From Macrotrachela quadricornifera (Eukaryota > Rotifera > Eurotatoria > Philodinida > Philodinidae): a stretch of 64,000 bases of DNA. Position numbers and translations under genes: made by a program. Positions 60,701-64,000 of the stretch are shown here, piece after piece (the stretch's first letter is position 1; every line of letters starts with the position of its first letter). Under the pieces are notes generated by a model. It searched no databases, had not been told where the DNA came from, and saw only the letters and a program-made list of their open reading frames with translations. The DNA is taken from positions 185,183 to 249,182 of the forward strand of contig JAJEKB010020603.1 in assembly GCA_022393335.1 (NCBI GenBank), given 5' to 3'.

Positions 60701-62253
60701 CTTTTGAAAAAATGATGGAAATCGGTAGAATCCATCGAACAGAGTTGGCACCACCTAAAACAACCGATATTGCAGTAGTCATGTATACTAGCGGAAGTAC
60801 AGGTGAACCAAAGGGTAAGCGCTCTGTTGGTTAAAGATTTGCTGAAATAATAAATTTTTTTCATAGGATGTGTCATTACTCATGAATCATTTCTGTGTGC
60901 TTCTATTGGAATCATGCTAGTCATTGATCTCGAAGGACTAGCACGAGAAGAGATTCCACGTGTGCTCAATTTTATGCCATTGGCTCATATGTTTGGTTGT
61001 GGAACACTTGTTTCCGCAGCATGTCTAGGTAGGACAAAGAATTTTCTTATATCACAAGATATGTTTGATGATAATTTTTTTGATCTATTTGCAGGTGGAG
61101 AAATCGGCTTTTGGCAAGGTAAAGTTGACAAATTAATGGATGATTTTCGTGAGTTCAAACCAAATATAATCTTAATGGTACCTCGTCTTCTCAACAGATT
61201 ATACGATGCAGTAATGGCAGAAGCACGTCGAAAAGGCACTTCTGCAGTGGATAATTTGAAATCAGCCATTCAATCCAAAATGGCTGAGGTCAAACAGGGT
61301 AATCTTTCCCAAGATACTACTTGGGATAAACAAATCTTTCATCAAATTCGTTCACTGTTCGGCAACAAAGTCAAACGTGTAGTTTCATCAAGTGCACCAT
61401 TATCAGCTGAAGTGGCAGACTTTTGTCGAGCCATGTTTTCATGTGTATTTATAGAAGGCTATGGACAAACTGAGTGCACAGCAGGCTGTTGGCAAGCGAC
61501 GAATGATACTCAATCCGGCGAAACAGGTATTCCAACACCTGTCAATCATATTAAATTGATTGACGTTCCAGAAAAAGGATATTTTGCACGAGATCGGGTG
61601 GGTGAAGTTTGCATTCGCAGCAAGGCTGTATTTCAAGGATATTTAAAAGATGATGCGAAAACACGCGAAACAGTTGATGAAGAAGGCTGGCTACATACAG
61701 GCGATGTTGGTCGATGGTCAGAAAATAATACGATGAAAATTATTGATCGACAAAAAAACATTTATAAGGTAAAAATTTAATAATATAATTTTTATTTTTA
61801 AAGTATGTCTATTTTTCTTTTTTCTTTTTATTATAGTTAAGTCAAGGTGAATATATAGCACCGGAAAAGATCGAAGGCATTTATGGACGCAGTCAATTTC
61901 TATCACAAGTGTTTGTTTATGGTGATTCATTCCAAAATTTTCCCGTAGCTATTGTGGTACTTGACGATGACTTTGTGAAAAAATGGGCCGCTGAAAATAA
62001 AATTGATGCAACTCTTCTTGATACACCCGAAATAAACGATAAATTGCGTCAAGCTGTATTGAAGGATATGATTGAAAATGGAGAGAAACGAAATTTAATG
62101 TCATTTGAGCAAGTGAAAGCAATTGAACTGATTAAGGAACCATTTACAATTGAAAATGGTCTTTTGACACCCACGTTTAAGGCCCGACGATATGCTGTTG
62201 AGAAAAAATACAAGCCAACTTTTGATAAACTCTATAAATCTATGGGTGTTTAG
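57786..62253 (+). CDS. Long-chain acyl-CoA synthetase (ACSL-type), four exons, complete
   Basis: Exons 57786-58006, 60339-60814, 60867-61768 and 61837-62253 join in phase to 671 residues. The adenylation motif YTSGSTGEPKG (residues 223-233) straddles the exon 2/3 junction. GYGQTECTAG, GEVCIRSKAVFQGYLKD and GWLHTGDVGRW follow, and then DRQKNIYKLSQGEYIAPEKIE, the ACSL-specific linker between the N and C domains. The enzyme activates long-chain fatty acids to acyl-CoA via an acyl-AMP at ER, mitochondrial or peroxisomal membranes. No N-terminal membrane helix is evident, and the protein is slightly shorter than mammalian ACSL1. Introns 2 and 3 are 52 and 68 bp, but intron 1 is 2332 bp because a decayed LINE sits in it. 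The gene itself shows no lesion. Confidence 0.88.
58130..60110 (+). mobile_element. Decayed LINE (non-LTR retrotransposon) in ACSL intron 1, RT domain deleted
   Basis: Same strand as the host gene. From about 58668 a frame encodes an apurinic-type endonuclease fragment (IIHAYAPTFASSDEGIEAFY, IIIVGDWNAEVGSDN, GDRNERGERLVQFASVHNIY) with an internal TGA. It then decays through the linker (AKKIQNAIKEVVEA; frame-broken up to the YSRLYKDEGG-like region near 59460). Around 59520 the text jumps from ITPTNTEM to the C-terminal region (WKDMIRNEDMRE, LFDHICRMNDNRLIKHTLLA, PRRGCPRRKWLDD), so the reverse-transcriptase core is missing. The 3' end is less AT-rich than its surroundings and ends near 60110. 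The exact ends are not resolved. Confidence 0.75.
58153..58208 (+). repeat. tRNA-like head (possible SINE or LINE 5' promoter)
   Basis: TAGCTGAGTGGTTA at 58153 resembles a Pol III A box, and GTTCAATTATC at 58198 resembles a B box, at about tRNA spacing. This lies at the 5' side of the LINE remnant. The B box is imperfect and no cloverleaf was confirmed. Confidence 0.3.
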
Positions 62254-62320
62254 CATGCTACTTTTTTTTACAATTTTTATCCTTTGATTTATAATTTATG
62301 AATATTGTAATTTAAAAAGG

Positions 62321-62500
62321 CTATAATTTATTTGCTAAGTAAAATTTACATCTGCTCAGTAAATAGATTGGCTGCTAAGTAAAAATATTGAATGATCAGT
62401 TAATTTATAGTTTCTTAGTAATAAAAATATTTGCTACGTTATCAAATTGAAATCATTGTTATAAAACAAAATCGCTAAGTAAAAATTATTATTGCCAAGT
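62321..62500. repeat. Array with 20-bp period carrying a GCTAAGT-like motif
   Basis: A 7-bp motif (GCTAAGT, GCTCAGT, GATCAGT, GCTACGT, GCCAAGT) ends at 62340, 62360, 62380, 62400, 62419, 62439, 62459, 62480 and 62500. Nine units of 19-21 bp are thus seen, with a variable AT-rich 12-13 bp between motifs. The period is not a multiple of three and the frame is closed, so it is non-coding. It starts about 70 bp after the ACSL stop codon. Confidence 0.7.
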
Positions 62501-63329
62501 CATTTCTAATGAAGATTAAATATAGTCTTCAACTGTGTGTTAGTTCTTTTTAACTATTTTCCTCAAAAACAGTAATTTTCATAACAAAAATATAATTATT
62601 TACTAAAAATCCAAATTTTCAGCTGTTGAAGTCTCAAAACTCGATAATTTAAAGATCTTTTTTTAAGAACTCATCATTTTCTATCAGATCTTGTCAATTT
62701 CTTTGCCAGAATAGTCTTCTAATATGAGGTGGCTTTTTATTCTGATGGAAGGAGGAGACAGAAAGAAACTATACTCTTTTTCTTCGATGATACTTCAGCA
62801 CAATAATCCCCTTTTTCTGTCTTCTGTTTTTTTTTACAAGATCTATCTTGGCTTCTCAACAGGTTTTTCGTGTTTCTCATTTTCTGATAAGTGTATGACT
62901 ATAGACGCAAACATGCTTGTAGAAATGGTGTCACTAACGACCAGAACTACAGTAATATTGACACATACACGGTGAAATCAATAAAATTTTCCGTTAAAAT
63001 TAAAATCGTCGGAAATTCATTTTAATTAATTCGTTCCTATAAAGGTATGTATAGATCAAAGTTTAGAATCTTGGCATTGCTAATATTAGACTTCTGTCAG
63101 AAAAACAGTTTTACTCATACTCTACCAGTATAAAAAACCGAACCGTCCTGTTGTTCCATCTACTTCAAAGAACATATTTGGAAACACATTGTTCGTATGA
63201 AAGTTAGGTTGAATTTTTGCAAACAACCTCCATTAGCAAAAAATATACCACTAGATGAAAAAAAAACATCCCGCATTTATCTTCGATAGCGGTCAAAAAA
63301 CAAGTCCATGAAATTTTAGCATTGCTTCC
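62501..63329. other. Spacer
   Basis: No gene; AT-rich with pyrimidine-rich runs near 62780-62880. Confidence 0.4.
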
Positions 63330-63975
63330 TTCGTTCTAGAGGGAGCAAAGTTAGACAAACTGTGGCAGAATGATATTTTGAAACAACAGTTCAAGGACAT
63401 TGAAATTTCTGACATTCATTTGGCACATTCAGGAATTTTCACCATATATGCTACTAATGTTCAATCATTCAATCATCTGTTGAGTGAGTGAATATCAATA
63501 TTAATAGACAATAGCCAATCTGTTACAAAATTATATGTTCCTCGATCAATCCAGCGAATCAAGGATACAGAAAAGGTGACATATATCAAGCGGATCAGTC
63601 TTGATGTTAGTAATGTTATTCGATTAACTAGTAAAGATGAAGAGACTCTAGCACGAATAATCAAAATATCGTTCAGCGACGTCAAAAATCGCAACACATT
63701 TGTGCATACTGATTTACAAGTGAATTGTATGCACTTCACTGTTAAGCCAGCATCACAAAATACCAAGTCGGCGCAGTGTTACATTTGCTTGAAATTCAAT
63801 CATGTAGCTAAGTACTGAAAAACAAAACAACAAGTATGTGCTCGATGTGATGAAGATCATTGCATGGATCAATGCACTGATGCTAGTGATGCAGTCCACT
63901 GATACAACAGGAAAAAGAATCATTTAGCCATTTCAAATGATTGTTCACATTATAGCCCATGTAACCATTTTTAGG
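63330..63975 (+). mobile_element. Decayed LINE ORF1 (gag-like) with CCHC zinc knuckles
   Basis: One frame from about 63340 runs EGAKLDKLWQNDILKQQF, is stopped at about 63489, and resumes as VTYIKRISLDVSNVIRLTSK and IIKISFSDVKNRNTFVHTDL. Then come zinc-knuckle-like segments: CYICLKFNHVAKY (its last Cys replaced by a stop), then CARCDEDHCMDQC. More stops follow. This is the order of gag-like ORF1 proteins of Jockey/R1-type LINEs: an RNA-binding region followed by tandem CCHC knuckles. The element runs towards the window edge, so its RT ORF may lie outside. Confidence 0.6.
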
Positions 63976-64000
63976 TTTTTGCGGCGTTTCTGAGCGTTTG

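Noticed and set aside
62321..62500. CRISPR-like reading of the 20-bp phased array
   Set aside because: Conserved part is only 7 bp and spacing is 20 bp, far from CRISPR repeat and spacer sizes.

Overview
The window looks like nuclear DNA of a bdelloid rotifer (Rotaria or Adineta type). It is strongly AT-rich. Its spliced genes mostly carry GT-AG introns of about 45-80 bp. It holds three ADP-ribosyltransferase (ART) loci, two of them with tetratricopeptide repeats, of a kind I associate with bdelloids. It also has several compact genes whose closest families are bacterial, fungal or plant-like, and many non-coding inverted-repeat elements. The species call is inference from gene content; no ribosomal or mitochondrial marker is present.

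Layout. 0-7.5 kb: the C-terminal end of a 7TM receptor (1-375), then gene-poor DNA with a 128-bp inverted-repeat element, an unidentified open exon (4143-4535) and a 1.4-kb element with ~186-bp terminal inverted repeats (5728-7143). 7.5-9.4 kb: an intact receiver-like/ART/TPR gene. 9.4-16.7 kb: repeats only, namely a TTAA-flanked element with poly-C/poly-G ends, a 2.3-kb array of CCGCGG palindromes enclosing a tetranucleotide microsatellite and a 62-bp tandem repeat, and a worn interspersed repeat. 16.7-34.3 kb: a small NlpC/P60-like protein, a secreted Cys-rich protein, a six-exon neuronal-calcium-sensor-like EF-hand gene, a last exon with an NHL repeat, a broken 7TM receptor abutting an assembly gap, a frameshifted SABATH-type methyltransferase, an orphan membrane protein and a DUF3445/HDOD-type oxidative demethylase. 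38-45.2 kb: a GH3-type acyl-amido synthetase with one frameshift, a second receiver-like/ART/TPR gene with one frameshift, an inverted-repeat element, and an ART exon of another subfamily. 46.8-52.5 kb, minus strand: a complete four-exon cytochrome P450 and a two-exon F-box protein, separated by a 1.5-kb foldback element. 57.8-64 kb: a complete long-chain acyl-CoA synthetase whose first intron hosts an internally deleted LINE, then a 20-bp periodic motif array, then a decayed LINE gag with CCHC knuckles.

How the genes relate. There is no operon logic; neighbours are independent transcription units on both strands. Two themes stand out. First, three ART loci, two of them sharing one architecture (receiver-like domain, ART, TPR), suggest an expanded NAD-dependent modification or sensing family. 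Second, a metabolic group (SABATH-type methyltransferase, GH3, DUF3445/HDOD, P450, acyl-CoA synthetase) acts on carboxylic acids, amines or lipids. In plants GH3 and SABATH enzymes modify the same small acids; here they lie 8 kb apart and both are frame-disrupted. Decayed genes and many non-autonomous elements give the window the look of a dynamic accessory or subtelomere-like region; that last point is inference.
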